Of a stretch of 64,000 nucleotides of DNA, positions 1 through 8,908 are shown one piece after another. The notes beneath the pieces are model-generated. The model was not told the origin of the DNA and did not search any database. It worked only from the letters and a program-made list of their open reading frames with translations. Origin of the DNA: Bacteroidota bacterium (lineage in GTDB: Bacteria > Bacteroidota > Ignavibacteria > Kapaibacteriales > UBA2268); contig SCSM01000011.1 of assembly GCA_004322215.1 (NCBI GenBank), forward strand, positions 186,001 to 250,000, given 5' to 3'. Position numbers and translations under genes: made by a program. Position 1 is the stretch's first letter; each line of letters begins with the position of its first letter.

Positions 1-241
1 AGTTATATCCCGACTGCTCTGCAATCAAATAAGCCAGTGTGGTTTTGCCGACGCCGGGAGGACCCCAGAATAAGATTGAAGGAAATTCCTTCAGCTCGAA
101 AAATTTTCGGAGGGGACCATCTTCACCAATTAGATGTTCCTGACCGATGACCTCATCGATGTTAGCGGGTCTGACCCTGTCGGCAAGCGGAGCCAGGTGA
201 GACGAAGAACCCTTAGGTTCTTTTGGAAAAAGTTCCTGCAT
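1..241 (-). CDS. rarA: Replication-associated recombination protein A, AAA+ ATPase (N-terminal part)
   Basis: This is the first 80 codons of a gene that continues past the left edge of the window. The ATG is at 241-239. The translation contains LADRVRPANIDEVIGQEHLI, the typical entry of the RarA/MgsA family, followed by the Walker A motif WGPPGVGKTTLA at about residues 60-71. Family knowledge: RarA is a clamp-loader-like AAA+ ATPase that acts at stalled replication forks and on single-stranded DNA ends. Walker B, sensor and tetramerisation domains lie outside the window. RuvB also has a GPPGxGKTT loop, but the N-terminal PLADRxRP and xxIGQEHL signature favours RarA. Confidence 0.9.
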   Translation of the reverse strand, partial: MQELFPKEPKGSSSHLAPLADRVRPANIDEVIGQEHLIGEDGPLRKFFELKEFPSILFWGPPGVGKTTLAYLIAEQSGYN

Positions 242-256
242 GGCAGTACCTATTAA

Positions 257-293
257 AAGTTTTAAGTTTTAAGTTTTAAGTTTTAAGTTTTAA
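257..293. repeat. Heptamer tandem repeat TTTAAGT, about five copies
   Basis: Directly upstream of the rarA start the sequence repeats TTTAAGT about five times head to tail, the last copy degenerating to TTTAAAT. It lies in the spacer between rarA and the LOG gene (both on the minus strand), so it may vary in length by slippage in the 5' region of rarA. It has no spacers and is not CRISPR-like. Confidence 0.8.
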
Positions 294-433
294 ATGAATT
301 TTCAAATAATTAATAATTCACAATTAACAATTCAAAATAAAATTGTTTTGAACTCTTTTTTAAAATTGTAACATTGTAAATTTAATATTTATTTTAAATT
401 TTAAAGTTTAAATTTCAAATTTCTTAATAATAA

Positions 434-1006
434 TTATGCTAAATTAGATGTTCTTTGATAAAGAGGCAAAGTTTTGTTTATGTCATATAAAAATTCTTCG
501 GCTGAGGTAACAACTGTCCAGAGGGAACGGTATCGCTCATTCATAAATTTTTCGGAGATTGTTTTTTCGAGCATTTCGAGTAAGGGATTGAAGAAATTAT
601 TTATGTTGATGATGTAAATGGGAGAATTAATCAAGCCGAGCAGTTTCCAGGTGATTGCCTCGAGTATTTCATCGAGTGTTCCTACACCCCCGGGCAGTGC
701 GACTATGCAGTCGGATTCATTAAGCATGATGGATTTTCTTTCGGCAAGATTTTTCACAACGCGAAGTTCGGTGATGCCGTAATTTCCAAGCGACTGAAGG
801 AATGAAGGAACTACACCTGTGATTTTTCCTCCTTCGGACAATGCAGAAGTCGCAACAGCGCCCATCAATCCGACTTTTCCACCGCCGTATATAATTTCAT
901 ATTCGGCATGGGCTAAGGATTTACCAAGCTTCTCAGCTTCTTTGAAAAATATTTCATCGCAATCGGTACTCGAAGCACAGAAGACGCAAACTTTTTTTAC
1001 TGGCAT
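434..1006 (-). CDS. LOG family protein (Rossmann-fold nucleotide phosphoribohydrolase-like)
   Basis: The 190-residue protein carries the two LOG-family signatures: GGGKVGLMG near residues 41-49 and PGGVGTLDEILE near residues 105-116. In this family the second motif (PGGxGTxxE) binds the nucleotide phosphate and supplies the catalytic Glu. Plant and actinobacterial members release cytokinin bases from riboside monophosphates, while many bacterial members hydrolyse AMP or other nucleoside monophosphates, so the exact substrate is not predictable. Length and architecture are normal for the TIGR00730 group. It lies 8 bases downstream of the DUF302 gene on the same strand and is probably co-transcribed with it. 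Confidence 0.88.
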   Translation of the reverse strand: MPVKKVCVFCASSTDCDEIFFKEAEKLGKSLAHAEYEIIYGGGKVGLMGAVATSALSEGGKITGVVPSFLQSLGNYGITELRVVKNLAERKSIMLNESDCIVALPGGVGTLDEILEAITWKLLGLINSPIYIININNFFNPLLEMLEKTISEKFMNERYRSLWTVVTSAEEFLYDINKTLPLYQRTSNLA

Positions 1007-1014
1007 TTTGTATA

Positions 1015-1401
1015 TTATAAATTTTCAATAACTTTTTGCAACAAAGCCCTGACTTCCAAAGCGAGTTCACCGAGTGCAGGATTTTGAATTGCCATCATCG
1101 AGGCGATGGGGTCAATGGCAGCGACTTCAATTTTATTCTCACTTAGTTCCTGAACTATTACATTGCAGGGAAGCATCGTACCAACTTTGTCTTCAGCCAT
1201 TAATGCCCTATAAGCAAATGGAGGGTTGCAGGCACCGAGAATTTTGTAATTTCTGAAATCAACATCGAGTTTTTTCTTCATGGTTGCTTTGACATCAATT
1301 TCAGTCAGAATGCCAAAACCTTCTTTTTGAAGTTCTGCAGTAACTCTTTCAATAGTATTGTCGAAAGTTGTGTTTAAAGTTTTGTTGAAATAGTAACTCA
1401 T
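1015..1401 (-). CDS. DUF302 domain protein
   Basis: This 128-residue protein matches the DUF302 pattern throughout. It has a start such as TLNTTFDNTIERVTAELQKE, then GFGILTEIDVKATMKKKLDV, an ILGACNPPFAYRAL segment and a MLPCNVIVQEL strand with a conserved Cys. DUF302 proteins form small alpha/beta folds of unknown function. I see no signal peptide or membrane segment, so it should be cytoplasmic. It is the first gene of a two-gene unit with the LOG-family gene. No function can be assigned beyond the family. Confidence 0.85.
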   Translation of the reverse strand: MSYYFNKTLNTTFDNTIERVTAELQKEGFGILTEIDVKATMKKKLDVDFRNYKILGACNPPFAYRALMAEDKVGTMLPCNVIVQELSENKIEVAAIDPIASMMAIQNPALGELALEVRALLQKVIENL

Positions 1402-1519
1402 AAATTATCCTTTTTATATATTGCTAATTAGTTATGTATATAAACGATAAAAATAAAAATATATTATTTTACGTTTTCTTAAATTAGAAAAATAAAATTT
1501 AATATTTAATTGGTTTTAA

Positions 1520-1777
1520 ATGTCAGATATAATAATTGATATAAAAATAGAACCACTCGAGGAAGGCGGATATCTGGCTTTATCCGATGATTTGCCGGGA
1601 TTTCTTGCAGAAGGACGTTCTTATCAGGAAACTCTCGAAATAGCTCAGGATGTTGCTAAAAAGCTGATTGAATCATATATTGAACATGGAGATTCGCTAC
1701 CAATAAAAATTCAGAATCAGCTTAAAACAAAACAGAAATCCATTAAATTTAAAATTCCCGTTGCAGTAGCTTTATGA
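1520..1777 (+). CDS. hicB: HicB-family antitoxin
   Basis: An 85-residue HicB-type protein. The N-terminal partial RNase H-like fold is recognisable from GGYLALSDDLPGFLAEGRSY followed by a helix ending LIESYIEHGDSLP. The protein ends with KFKIPVAVAL and has no clear C-terminal ribbon-helix-helix or HTH, as in the short HicB subgroup. HicB antitoxins bind and inhibit the HicA mRNA interferase. The gene order here is hicB-hicA, and the stop codon overlaps the hicA start in ATGA (1774-1777). The partner toxin is interrupted (next entry), so this antitoxin may now be without an active target at this locus. Confidence 0.88.
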   Translation: MSDIIIDIKIEPLEEGGYLALSDDLPGFLAEGRSYQETLEIAQDVAKKLIESYIEHGDSLPIKIQNQLKTKQKSIKFKIPVAVAL

Positions 1778-2001
1778 GTAAGCTACCAGATTTAAAATAT
1801 AAAGATGTAATTAAGACTTTAAGATAAGCAGGCTTTGAATTTGATAGGAATGCAAAAGGAAGTCACGAAATCTGGTATAATCCTAAAACAAGACAAAGGA
1901 CAGTCATTCCAAATCATACTGGAAGTATTTCCAAAGGAACATTAAGAGCAATAATCAATCAAGCTGGTTTATCATTAGATGAATTTATAAAATTATTATA
2001 A
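1774..2001 (+). pseudogene. hicA: hicA mRNA interferase toxin gene, interrupted by an in-frame TAA
   Basis: The frame starting at 1774 reads MSKLPDLKYKDVIKTLR, then TAA at 1825-1827, and then continues in the same frame to 2001 with AGFEFDRNAKGSHEIWYN and a C-terminal half ending in LSLDEFIKLL. This is a complete HicA (about 75 codons) with the GSHE segment that carries the catalytic His. Codon 18 is where family members usually have Lys or a similar residue, so AAA to TAA is the simplest explanation. No other damage is visible, suggesting a recent mutation or a base error. There is no ATG soon after the stop that could restart the protein before the catalytic His. Confidence 0.85.
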
Positions 2002-2002
2002 T

Positions 2003-4105
2003 TTAACCTTCAATTATTTCTCTCTTTGTATTACGTGCTACAATCATTTCGGCGATTGCACATAGTATTGCGAGAATGATGAATAACTGCCAGAGTTCGG
2101 TTCCTGTTCTGGCTCTTTGGACACTCTGAACTATGTTTCGTGAATCATCAATAAACCTGATGTGAGAGTTTTTTGAAACCTGGGATTCGATATTTTTTTC
2201 GATTTCATCTTCGCTTACAGGTTGCAAATATGATTCCGATGGAAGAGGATTCCCTGAAATAATCGAAATAGCTTTTCCCTGTTGTGAATAGACAACATAA
2301 TTTCCAAGTATATTAAGATTGCCAAGTGAAAGAACTGTTCCGTTCGGAAGAACTGCTGCCTGCTGGAAAAATTCATTACCATTAGGGTCAATGATTTTAT
2401 AATTACCGGATGACGAGAACATTTTAGGAAGTGTGAGCATAACAGAATTTCCGACTACTGAACTAATTCCAATTCCTTCTCGACTTGATAAATAAAATGT
2501 GCTTCTGTAAATTAAAGTCGGGAACAAACCTGTCAATGGAAAATTACTCCAATCAGTAGATGGCTTCACTGAACAATACAATACTTTGCCCTCACCTACT
2601 CTGCTTTCGCTCAGGAAAGAACCACCGGGAATTTCAATAATGGGTGCACCTCCGGTATTCGAAAAAGCTTTATATATTTTTGGTGATTCGGAAATGGCTT
2701 TACTGCTTGTTGTCCCTTTGAAAACACCTTCGAATAACGGATGAATCTTATCAACAGATGAAAAAGCAGGAGGACTTGATGCAGAATATGACAATTGCTT
2801 AATATTACCGAACCCCAACATTGATGAACCGTAATTGAAAATGTCGTTTGTTGTCAAATCATCTGCAAATAGCAAGCAGGAACCACCGTTTCTTATGTAT
2901 TGTTCAATTTTATTGAAATCGGTTTTTAAGTAAGGACCCCCGGCAAGGATAATTAATTCAAAATTTGATAATTCAGTTCCTGCCAATTCGGAAGGATTGA
3001 TGTATCTGACATTGGCTACCGGCTCCAGTCGGGATGCAGCACTATATACTATCGAAATGAATGATACATCCTTTTGATTTCCAACAACTGCAACGTTTGG
3101 TTTATCGGGAATGTTGAAACCGAAGTATCTCTTATTATCTGCGTTGAGTGCATCTTCGTCAAGTTCGAGAAATGCCCGGATAGCTCCGCTTTGACGAGGT
3201 TCTGCGGCGATTGATAATGTCCTGACCTGATTTGCAGGGACATCAAGAGTTCTCTGCGAGACACGTTCATTATTGTAGAACATACTGACAACAGCACTGC
3301 TGATATCTTTATTAGAATTATTTCTGATAATGGCTTCGACTTCAACAGGTTTGCCTTTTTGGAAAATGCGATTGACAACATTAATTGAATCGAAGGATAA
3401 ATTCAGGATTTCCGATTTAGATTTTGCTCCGATAGGAATGAAATAAACAACTGTCGGTTTCTCAAAAAGTTTTGCTGAATCTTTGTTTTCAATGTTTAAA
3501 ATATTTCTCTGTGCGTCGGAAATTATATATACTTCCCTGTTCAAATTGATTGATTCATCTAGTATTTTAGTCGCTAAACGAAGGCCGGTTGAAAGATTTG
3601 CAGCAGCAAAACTGAATTTGATTTTATTCAAATCCTGTTTCAACAATTCAATATTCCTTGATAAAGAATTATTATTGCTTTCTTTATTTGTTAACTGAAT
3701 AATTGAGGCATCATCACCTTCGTTCATTCCATCTATGATAGATTTTACTGTAAATTTTGCCTGATTCAATCTATTACCCCATTCGTCAGAAACATCCATG
3801 CTGAATGAGTTATCAACCAGGATTACAGCACTGGTTTTTGCTTTGCTTCCGATGACAGGAAGTGAGCTTTCGATTGTTGGACGTGAAAAAGCGAGTACAA
3901 GAAAGATGATTAGCAATGTTCTAAGGATTAGCAGAATTATCTGTCTCAACTTCAGCCGACGAATTTTTGTTTTTTGCAATTCTTTGAGAAAACGCAGAGT
4001 CGAAAACTCGACAGTTTTCAATTTCCTGAGATTCAATAAATGAAGAATCACAGGTATGGAGCCAGCGACAAGACCGAATAAAATTAAAGGATTTAAAAAT
4101 TGCAT
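2003..4105 (-). CDS. BatA-domain / von Willebrand factor A membrane protein
   Basis: This 700-residue protein begins with a BatA N-terminal region: two membrane segments, with LILFGLVAGSIPVILHLLNL in the first 25 residues and a second at about 55-75. A VWA domain follows with the metal-binding DNSFSM (DxSxS) motif at about residues 97-102. The middle part resembles a CARDB-like beta domain, then a glutamine-amidotransferase-like segment with LAGGPYLKTDF. The protein ends with a single membrane helix (LFIILAILCAIAEMIVA) and a short basic tail. Such proteins are known from aerotolerance (Bat) operons and from stand-alone genes in Bacteroidota. No other bat gene is adjacent. The large loop should be periplasmic. 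Function is unknown. Confidence 0.82.
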   Translation of the reverse strand: MQFLNPLILFGLVAGSIPVILHLLNLRKLKTVEFSTLRFLKELQKTKIRRLKLRQIILLILRTLLIIFLVLAFSRPTIESSLPVIGSKAKTSAVILVDNSFSMDVSDEWGNRLNQAKFTVKSIIDGMNEGDDASIIQLTNKESNNNSLSRNIELLKQDLNKIKFSFAAANLSTGLRLATKILDESINLNREVYIISDAQRNILNIENKDSAKLFEKPTVVYFIPIGAKSKSEILNLSFDSINVVNRIFQKGKPVEVEAIIRNNSNKDISSAVVSMFYNNERVSQRTLDVPANQVRTLSIAAEPRQSGAIRAFLELDEDALNADNKRYFGFNIPDKPNVAVVGNQKDVSFISIVYSAASRLEPVANVRYINPSELAGTELSNFELIILAGGPYLKTDFNKIEQYIRNGGSCLLFADDLTTNDIFNYGSSMLGFGNIKQLSYSASSPPAFSSVDKIHPLFEGVFKGTTSSKAISESPKIYKAFSNTGGAPIIEIPGGSFLSESRVGEGKVLYCSVKPSTDWSNFPLTGLFPTLIYRSTFYLSSREGIGISSVVGNSVMLTLPKMFSSSGNYKIIDPNGNEFFQQAAVLPNGTVLSLGNLNILGNYVVYSQQGKAISIISGNPLPSESYLQPVSEDEIEKNIESQVSKNSHIRFIDDSRNIVQSVQRARTGTELWQLFIILAILCAIAEMIVARNTKREIIEG

Positions 4106-4157
4106 TTTATTTCATATTTATTTGTGAGGTTGTTTTATTTGTGTACTCTGAAATAAT

Positions 4158-4274
4158 GTCATTCTGAAAACTTAAACAAATTCAACACAAGCTTGGTTCA
4201 GAATTCATACTTCATCATAACAGAAAAACAAATTTGGGTTTCGCAAATGGATGCTGAAATAAATACAGCATGAC
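4158..4274. repeat. MITE-like palindromic element with near-perfect terminal inverted repeats
   Basis: The element starts GTCATTCTG (4158-4166) and ends CAGCATGAC (4266-4274); the ends are inverted repeats with one mismatch. Near its right end ATGCTG (4251-4256) and CAGCAT (4266-4271) form a small hairpin. Non-coding elements with GTCAT...ATGAC ends recur between genes in many Bacteroidota and related genomes, which is why I single it out. Only one copy is present in this window, so mobility cannot be shown from here. Confidence 0.5.
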
Positions 4275-4415
4275 ATTCAATCTTCACCAAAAACAACCAC
4301 ATATTATATATTCGTTTTCAATCGTTAGCAATTGACGTTTTTATTTGCATTTGATTATTTGAAAATGAGTAATTTTTAAAATAAGAGAATTAGTTTTTAT
4401 TAAGGAATAAAATAT

Positions 4416-4541
4416 ATGGCAAAAAAAAATAAATTGAAGGATTTCAGAGAGAGAAGGACTAAAGAAAATTAGCGGCATGCAATGGATGTGATTGAGGAGA
4501 GGATGGAAGAGAATAGTAGTAAAACAATGATGAAATTTTAA
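4416..4541 (+). pseudogene. Possible small charged-protein gene with an in-frame TAG
   Basis: An AAGGA ribosome binding site (4402-4406) lies 9 bases before an ATG at 4416. The frame reads MAKKNKLKDFRERRTKEN, a TAG at 4470-4472, and then RHAMDVIEERMEENSSKTMM before TAA at 4539-4541. Both halves are highly charged and helix-prone, as expected if they once formed one 41-residue protein. A CAG or TGG codon could have become TAG. No family is recognised. Alternatively, only the 18-residue first half is translated, or the whole frame is coincidental. Confidence 0.3.
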
Positions 4542-4570
4542 AAAAAATAATAAATGAAATTTCTAAAATT

Positions 4571-6706
4571 TTAAATTCCTAACATCATCATTTTCGTTTC
4601 AATGTGATTTCCAGCTTGTAACTGATAAAAATATATTCCACAAGTTAAATTATTTGCCTTAAAAACATAGGAATGTTCTCCTTTACTTAATTCACTATTA
4701 ACTAATGTAATCACTTCCCTTCCCAATAAATCATATATCTTCAACCTGACGAAATTAATTTGTGGCAGATAGAAACGAATAGTTGTAGTCCCATAAAATG
4801 GATTGGGATAATTTGGATAAAGAGTAAATGTTGTTGGTTTTATACTATCATATTTTAAAACAACACCTCCTTCACGATAAACTACAAGCCCATGTTGTGT
4901 ACCAATCCATTTATTTCCATAATTATCTATTTTAATTGCATTTAGATTAATAATACCAACAGGCATACGCATATTAGAGAATGGATTAGTCCAATTTGTA
5001 TCATCAAACTTTTCAAAACCGCCATTTGAAGCAATCCATTTATTATCAAGTGAATCTATAGCTATAGAATTAATGATACAATAGTATGGTACTACCGGGT
5101 AATTACAAAATTTATAATAAGTAAAATTTTCTCCATCAAACTTTGTAGTTCCAGCACCGTAAGTACCAATCCATTTATTATTTTTACTATCAATAGCGAT
5201 AGCTCTTACCTCACTGCTTCGTAAACCGTAATTTTTTTCAAACCAATTTATCCCATCAAACATTGTTAAACCACCATTTCGTGTACCAATCCATTTATTA
5301 CCGGATTTATCGAAAGCTATAGCTATAACAGAATTACTTGGTAAACCTGAATTATTTGTATTATAAATTGTCCAATTTACATCATCGTATTTCGCTATTC
5401 CATTTTCAAAAGTACCAATCCATTTATTATCATGACCATCAACGATAATTGTATTGATATTATTATCAGGCAAACCTGAATTATTAGTATTATAAACAGT
5501 CCAATTAACACTATCAAATTTTGCTAAACCGCCACCACCAGTACCTATCCATTTATTATCTTGATTATCAATTGCAATTGTATATAGATGATTATCCGGC
5601 AAGCCTGAATTATTCGTATCGTAAACTTTCCAATTTAAAACATCGAATTTAACAAGGCCAGCTTTCTGTGTACCAATCCATTTTATATCATTAGCATCTA
5701 TTGCAATACTTCTAATATCAAAATCAGGTAAACCTGATTGGCTTGTCTTAATGTTTATCCAATTGACACCGTCATACTTTACAAGTCCACTCTCAGTCCC
5801 AATCCAATCATTACCTAAATTATCAATTAATATTGAATATATTTCTACATTGGGTATAATTGTATTTGAAGTATCATAAACTGTCCAAATGGTACCATCA
5901 AATTTTGCTAGTCCTCTACCTTTTGTACCAATCCATTTAATATCTTGTTTATCTACGACAATTTTCAAAACATTATTATATGGTAAGCCAGAATTACTTG
6001 TATTATAAACAATCCAATTGACTCCATCAAATTTAGCGACACCGTTCCAATTTGCACCAATCCATTTATTACCCTGGCTATCTATTGCTACTGAACTTAC
6101 ATTATTATCAGACAATCCTGAATTGTCTTTATTAAATAATGTCCAATTGATACCATCAAATTTTACAAGTCCTCCCTCTGTCCCAATCCATTTATTACCT
6201 TGTTTATCAATAGCTAAAGATGATATTTTGTCATTTGGCAATTCAGAATTACTTTTTTGATAAATAGTCCATTTATTCCCATTAAATTTTGCTAGACCCC
6301 CGTATCTTGTACCAATCCATATATCATTTAAACCATCATAAGCAACAGCTGTAATAAAATCACTGGGTAACTCTGAATTATCTCTTCTATATACTGACCA
6401 ATTTATACCATCGAATTTAATTAAGCCATTTCCATATGTACCAATCCACATATTTTTCTGTTTATCTATTACAATTGAATGAATATTATGCAAATCTGAA
6501 TTCGAAGTGTTAAAAAAATCTGTGTTTCCTGTACTTTTTTCAATTCTTACTAAGTCATCTGCAGCACCCACCCAGATGTAATTTCCATCTTCAACTAATT
6601 CATGAACATAATAGCTTGCACTATAGTATATCCACTCAGGATTTTGTGAAAATGAATAAGAATAGGTTATAAGCGATGATAGTAATAAAATAATAAGCTT
6701 ATTCAT
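4571..6706 (-). CDS. Secreted two-component-regulator-type propeller repeat protein with T9SS C-terminal domain
   Basis: The 711-residue protein has a signal peptide (MNKLIILLLSSLITYSYS). It is built almost entirely of about 14 repeats of roughly 43 residues of the form KWIGTxxGGLxKFDGxNW, then a VYNTSNSGLP-like turn and xxIAIDxxxN. These are Reg_prop (ligand-binding beta-propeller) repeats, as in hybrid two-component sensors, but here no kinase follows. The last 85 residues, from about LYPNYPNPFYGTTTIRF to the end, form a Por-type type IX secretion sorting domain. The protein is therefore predicted to be exported and anchored at the cell surface. The repeats are also visible as a long tandem DNA repeat between about 4880 and 6640. 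It appears to be a single-gene unit. Confidence 0.88.
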   Translation of the reverse strand: MNKLIILLLSSLITYSYSFSQNPEWIYYSASYYVHELVEDGNYIWVGAADDLVRIEKSTGNTDFFNTSNSDLHNIHSIVIDKQKNMWIGTYGNGLIKFDGINWSVYRRDNSELPSDFITAVAYDGLNDIWIGTRYGGLAKFNGNKWTIYQKSNSELPNDKISSLAIDKQGNKWIGTEGGLVKFDGINWTLFNKDNSGLSDNNVSSVAIDSQGNKWIGANWNGVAKFDGVNWIVYNTSNSGLPYNNVLKIVVDKQDIKWIGTKGRGLAKFDGTIWTVYDTSNTIIPNVEIYSILIDNLGNDWIGTESGLVKYDGVNWINIKTSQSGLPDFDIRSIAIDANDIKWIGTQKAGLVKFDVLNWKVYDTNNSGLPDNHLYTIAIDNQDNKWIGTGGGGLAKFDSVNWTVYNTNNSGLPDNNINTIIVDGHDNKWIGTFENGIAKYDDVNWTIYNTNNSGLPSNSVIAIAFDKSGNKWIGTRNGGLTMFDGINWFEKNYGLRSSEVRAIAIDSKNNKWIGTYGAGTTKFDGENFTYYKFCNYPVVPYYCIINSIAIDSLDNKWIASNGGFEKFDDTNWTNPFSNMRMPVGIINLNAIKIDNYGNKWIGTQHGLVVYREGGVVLKYDSIKPTTFTLYPNYPNPFYGTTTIRFYLPQINFVRLKIYDLLGREVITLVNSELSKGEHSYVFKANNLTCGIYFYQLQAGNHIETKMMMLGI

Positions 6707-6828
6707 TGATGCACCATTTATCTTATGAAATCAATTATAATCCATAATAAACTTAATAATTATAAAACTCTAAAAAAAATAATTGTTTTAAACATACCCT
6801 ATTTAAATAATTAAAAATTGGGTAAACA

Positions 6829-6858
6829 TCCCCCTGAATCCCCATTTAATAAGGGGGA
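6829..6858 (-). terminator. GC-rich hairpin downstream of the acyl-CoA synthetase gene
   Basis: TCCCCCT (6829-6835) and AGGGGGA (6852-6858) form a 7-bp stem, 10 bases beyond the stop codon of the minus-strand acyl-CoA synthetase gene. It is not followed by a strong U-run, so it may be a weak or Rho-assisted terminator, or a short interspersed repeat. Its position 3' of the gene supports a transcript-end role. Confidence 0.4.
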
Positions 6859-6868
6859 ACATTATTTG

Positions 6869-8674
6869 CTAATCAATTTTGTACATCTCTTCGATGAGAT
6901 AATGGAATTTGCGTTCGACTACGTGACGCTTAATGCTTAGCTTGGGTGTAAGTTCGCCGTTTTCGACAGTGAAGGGTTGCGAAAGAAGCTTGAATTTACG
7001 CACCCTTTCGTACTTGGCGAAATCCACCTGGAGCCGGTCAATGTCGTTTTTGATAATCTGAATGATTTTATCGTTACCAATGAGTTCTGAGGGAGAATCA
7101 TATTTGATGCCGAAAGTATCGGCAATCTTTTTCAACTGTTCGAAATCGGGTGTGAGCAATGCCGTTATGTAATCACGTTTGTCGCCGATGAGAACGCAAT
7201 GCTCGATGTAAGGACTTTGAGATAAAATATTTTCGATTGGCTGAGGAGCTATGTTTTTCCCTCCACTGCTCACGATGATAGATTTTTTCCTATCGGTTAT
7301 TTTTAGGTTTCCACGTTCAGTAAATTTTCCAATATCACCAGTGTAGAGCCAGCCGTCTTCGTCAATAGCTTCATTGGTTGCAACCGGGTCATTCCAGTAT
7401 CCCTTCATAATGTTGTCACCTTTAGCAAGGATTTCACCGTCTTCGGCAATTTTTACTTCAACATTAAATAAAGGTGGACCAACTGTTCCGACCTCAATTC
7501 TTCCTTCTCTTGTTGCAGCAATAACAGGAGAAGATTCGGTCAAACCATATCCTTCAATAATGATAATTCCTGTTGCTAAAAAAAACTCACAAATGTCAAC
7601 AGGCAAAGCTGCACCGCCAGATGCAAACAATCTCAACCGCCCTCCTGTTCTTGCCCTGATTTTAGAAAAGACCAATTTATCTGCAATAAGATACATTGAT
7701 TTTAAACCGAGTGGATTTTTACCTTGCTGTTGAGCATGCAGATAATCTATACCGGTTTTGACTGCCCAATGAAATATTTTTTGTTTAAGCCCTGATTCTT
7801 TTTCAATATTCTGGTAAATTCTTTTTCTTATTAATTCAAGAAGGCGAGGAACTGTTGTCATAAGAGTAGGTCTTACTTCCGTGATATTTGTGCCAACCGA
7901 TTCAATAGCTTCGGCAAATGCAATAGTAGCACCAACACAGACCGGAGTATAGTATCCGGCAGTTCTTTCGTAAGAATGACACATAGGAAGAAAAGACAGG
8001 AACACATCAGTTTCATCGAAGGGAATAGCATCTTTTACTCCTATAAGATTAGCAACAATATTTTTGTTTGTCAACATTACACCCTTAGGATTACCTGTGG
8101 TTCCGCTTGTATAAATAAGAGTTAACAGGTCTTCAGGAGCAACTTTTAGAGCCATTTCTTCGAATAAATTTCGTCTTTCTTCTTTGTTTCTTAATTCTGC
8201 ACCTCTTCTAATGACTGCACTCATAGCTTTAACGAAAATTTCAGAACTCGGAGCATCATCATTCATAACGATTATATGTCTGAGTGATGGGATTGTTTCC
8301 TTTACTTCGAGAATTTTTTTCAATTGAAAGTTGTTTGAAACTACTACAGCTACTGCGTCGCAATCATTATAAATATATTCTTCCTGCTTTGCAGCAAGTG
8401 TAGGAAATATAGGAACATCAACCGCACCTATACCTGTAATTGCAAAATCGGCAACTGCCCATTCGAGACGGTTTTCAGATACAATTCCTACCCTATCGCC
8501 TGAATGAATGCCAAGCTCGAGTAAGCCAACCGCAAAACATTCGACTTTTTCTCTTACTTCTTCATAAGTAACATTGACATAGACACCTTCTTTTTTGTAC
8601 ATAAAGGCATTTTTGTTATTACCAAATTTGTTGCAGATTTTAATGAACATTTCAGGAATGGTAGAAAATTGCAT
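6869..8674 (-). CDS. Long-chain acyl-CoA synthetase (AMP-forming)
   Basis: The 601-residue ANL-superfamily enzyme resembles FadD15-type long-chain fatty-acid CoA ligases. The phosphate-binding loop YTSGTTGNPKGVMLTNKN is at about residues 190-207, the GYGLTESSP motif at about 375, and the YTGDIG hinge region at about 445. DRKKSIIVSSGGKNI and the C-terminal lid follow. The enzyme activates fatty acids with ATP and CoA for beta-oxidation or lipid synthesis. The N-terminus starts directly with the family's first helix, and the ATG is preceded by a GGAGT ribosome binding site. It is transcribed alone. The exact chain length of the substrate cannot be read from the sequence. Confidence 0.92.
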   Translation of the reverse strand: MQFSTIPEMFIKICNKFGNNKNAFMYKKEGVYVNVTYEEVREKVECFAVGLLELGIHSGDRVGIVSENRLEWAVADFAITGIGAVDVPIFPTLAAKQEEYIYNDCDAVAVVVSNNFQLKKILEVKETIPSLRHIIVMNDDAPSSEIFVKAMSAVIRRGAELRNKEERRNLFEEMALKVAPEDLLTLIYTSGTTGNPKGVMLTNKNIVANLIGVKDAIPFDETDVFLSFLPMCHSYERTAGYYTPVCVGATIAFAEAIESVGTNITEVRPTLMTTVPRLLELIRKRIYQNIEKESGLKQKIFHWAVKTGIDYLHAQQQGKNPLGLKSMYLIADKLVFSKIRARTGGRLRLFASGGAALPVDICEFFLATGIIIIEGYGLTESSPVIAATREGRIEVGTVGPPLFNVEVKIAEDGEILAKGDNIMKGYWNDPVATNEAIDEDGWLYTGDIGKFTERGNLKITDRKKSIIVSSGGKNIAPQPIENILSQSPYIEHCVLIGDKRDYITALLTPDFEQLKKIADTFGIKYDSPSELIGNDKIIQIIKNDIDRLQVDFAKYERVRKFKLLSQPFTVENGELTPKLSIKRHVVERKFHYLIEEMYKID

Positions 8675-8908
8675 CTTTTACTCCAAGTTCAATTAATTAC
8701 TAATGACAAATTACTAAAGCTTAATTATCGGTATCAATAACCGTTTGATTGAATTATTGAAAAGTCAATTTAAAAATAAAAAATGAAAATGTTGTAATAA
8801 TTTTTTTAAGAACGAGATTTTATATCCAAAAAAGTTAATTTAAACGACATATTCAAAATTTTTATATTTTGCAAAGTTTTGAACATCATATTTATTTGAG
8901 GTGAAAAA

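Larger units (their letters stand above)
4106..4570. other. Intergenic region holding a MITE-like element and a possible mini-gene
   Basis: This 465-base gap separates two minus-strand genes. It contains a palindromic element at 4158-4274 and a short plus-strand reading frame with a good ribosome binding site at 4416-4541, both listed separately. The remainder is AT-rich with no recognisable RNA gene. Confidence 0.6.

Noticed and set aside
257-293. CRISPR-like array from the repeated TTTAAGT heptamer
   Set aside because: The copies are contiguous without spacers and no cas genes are present.
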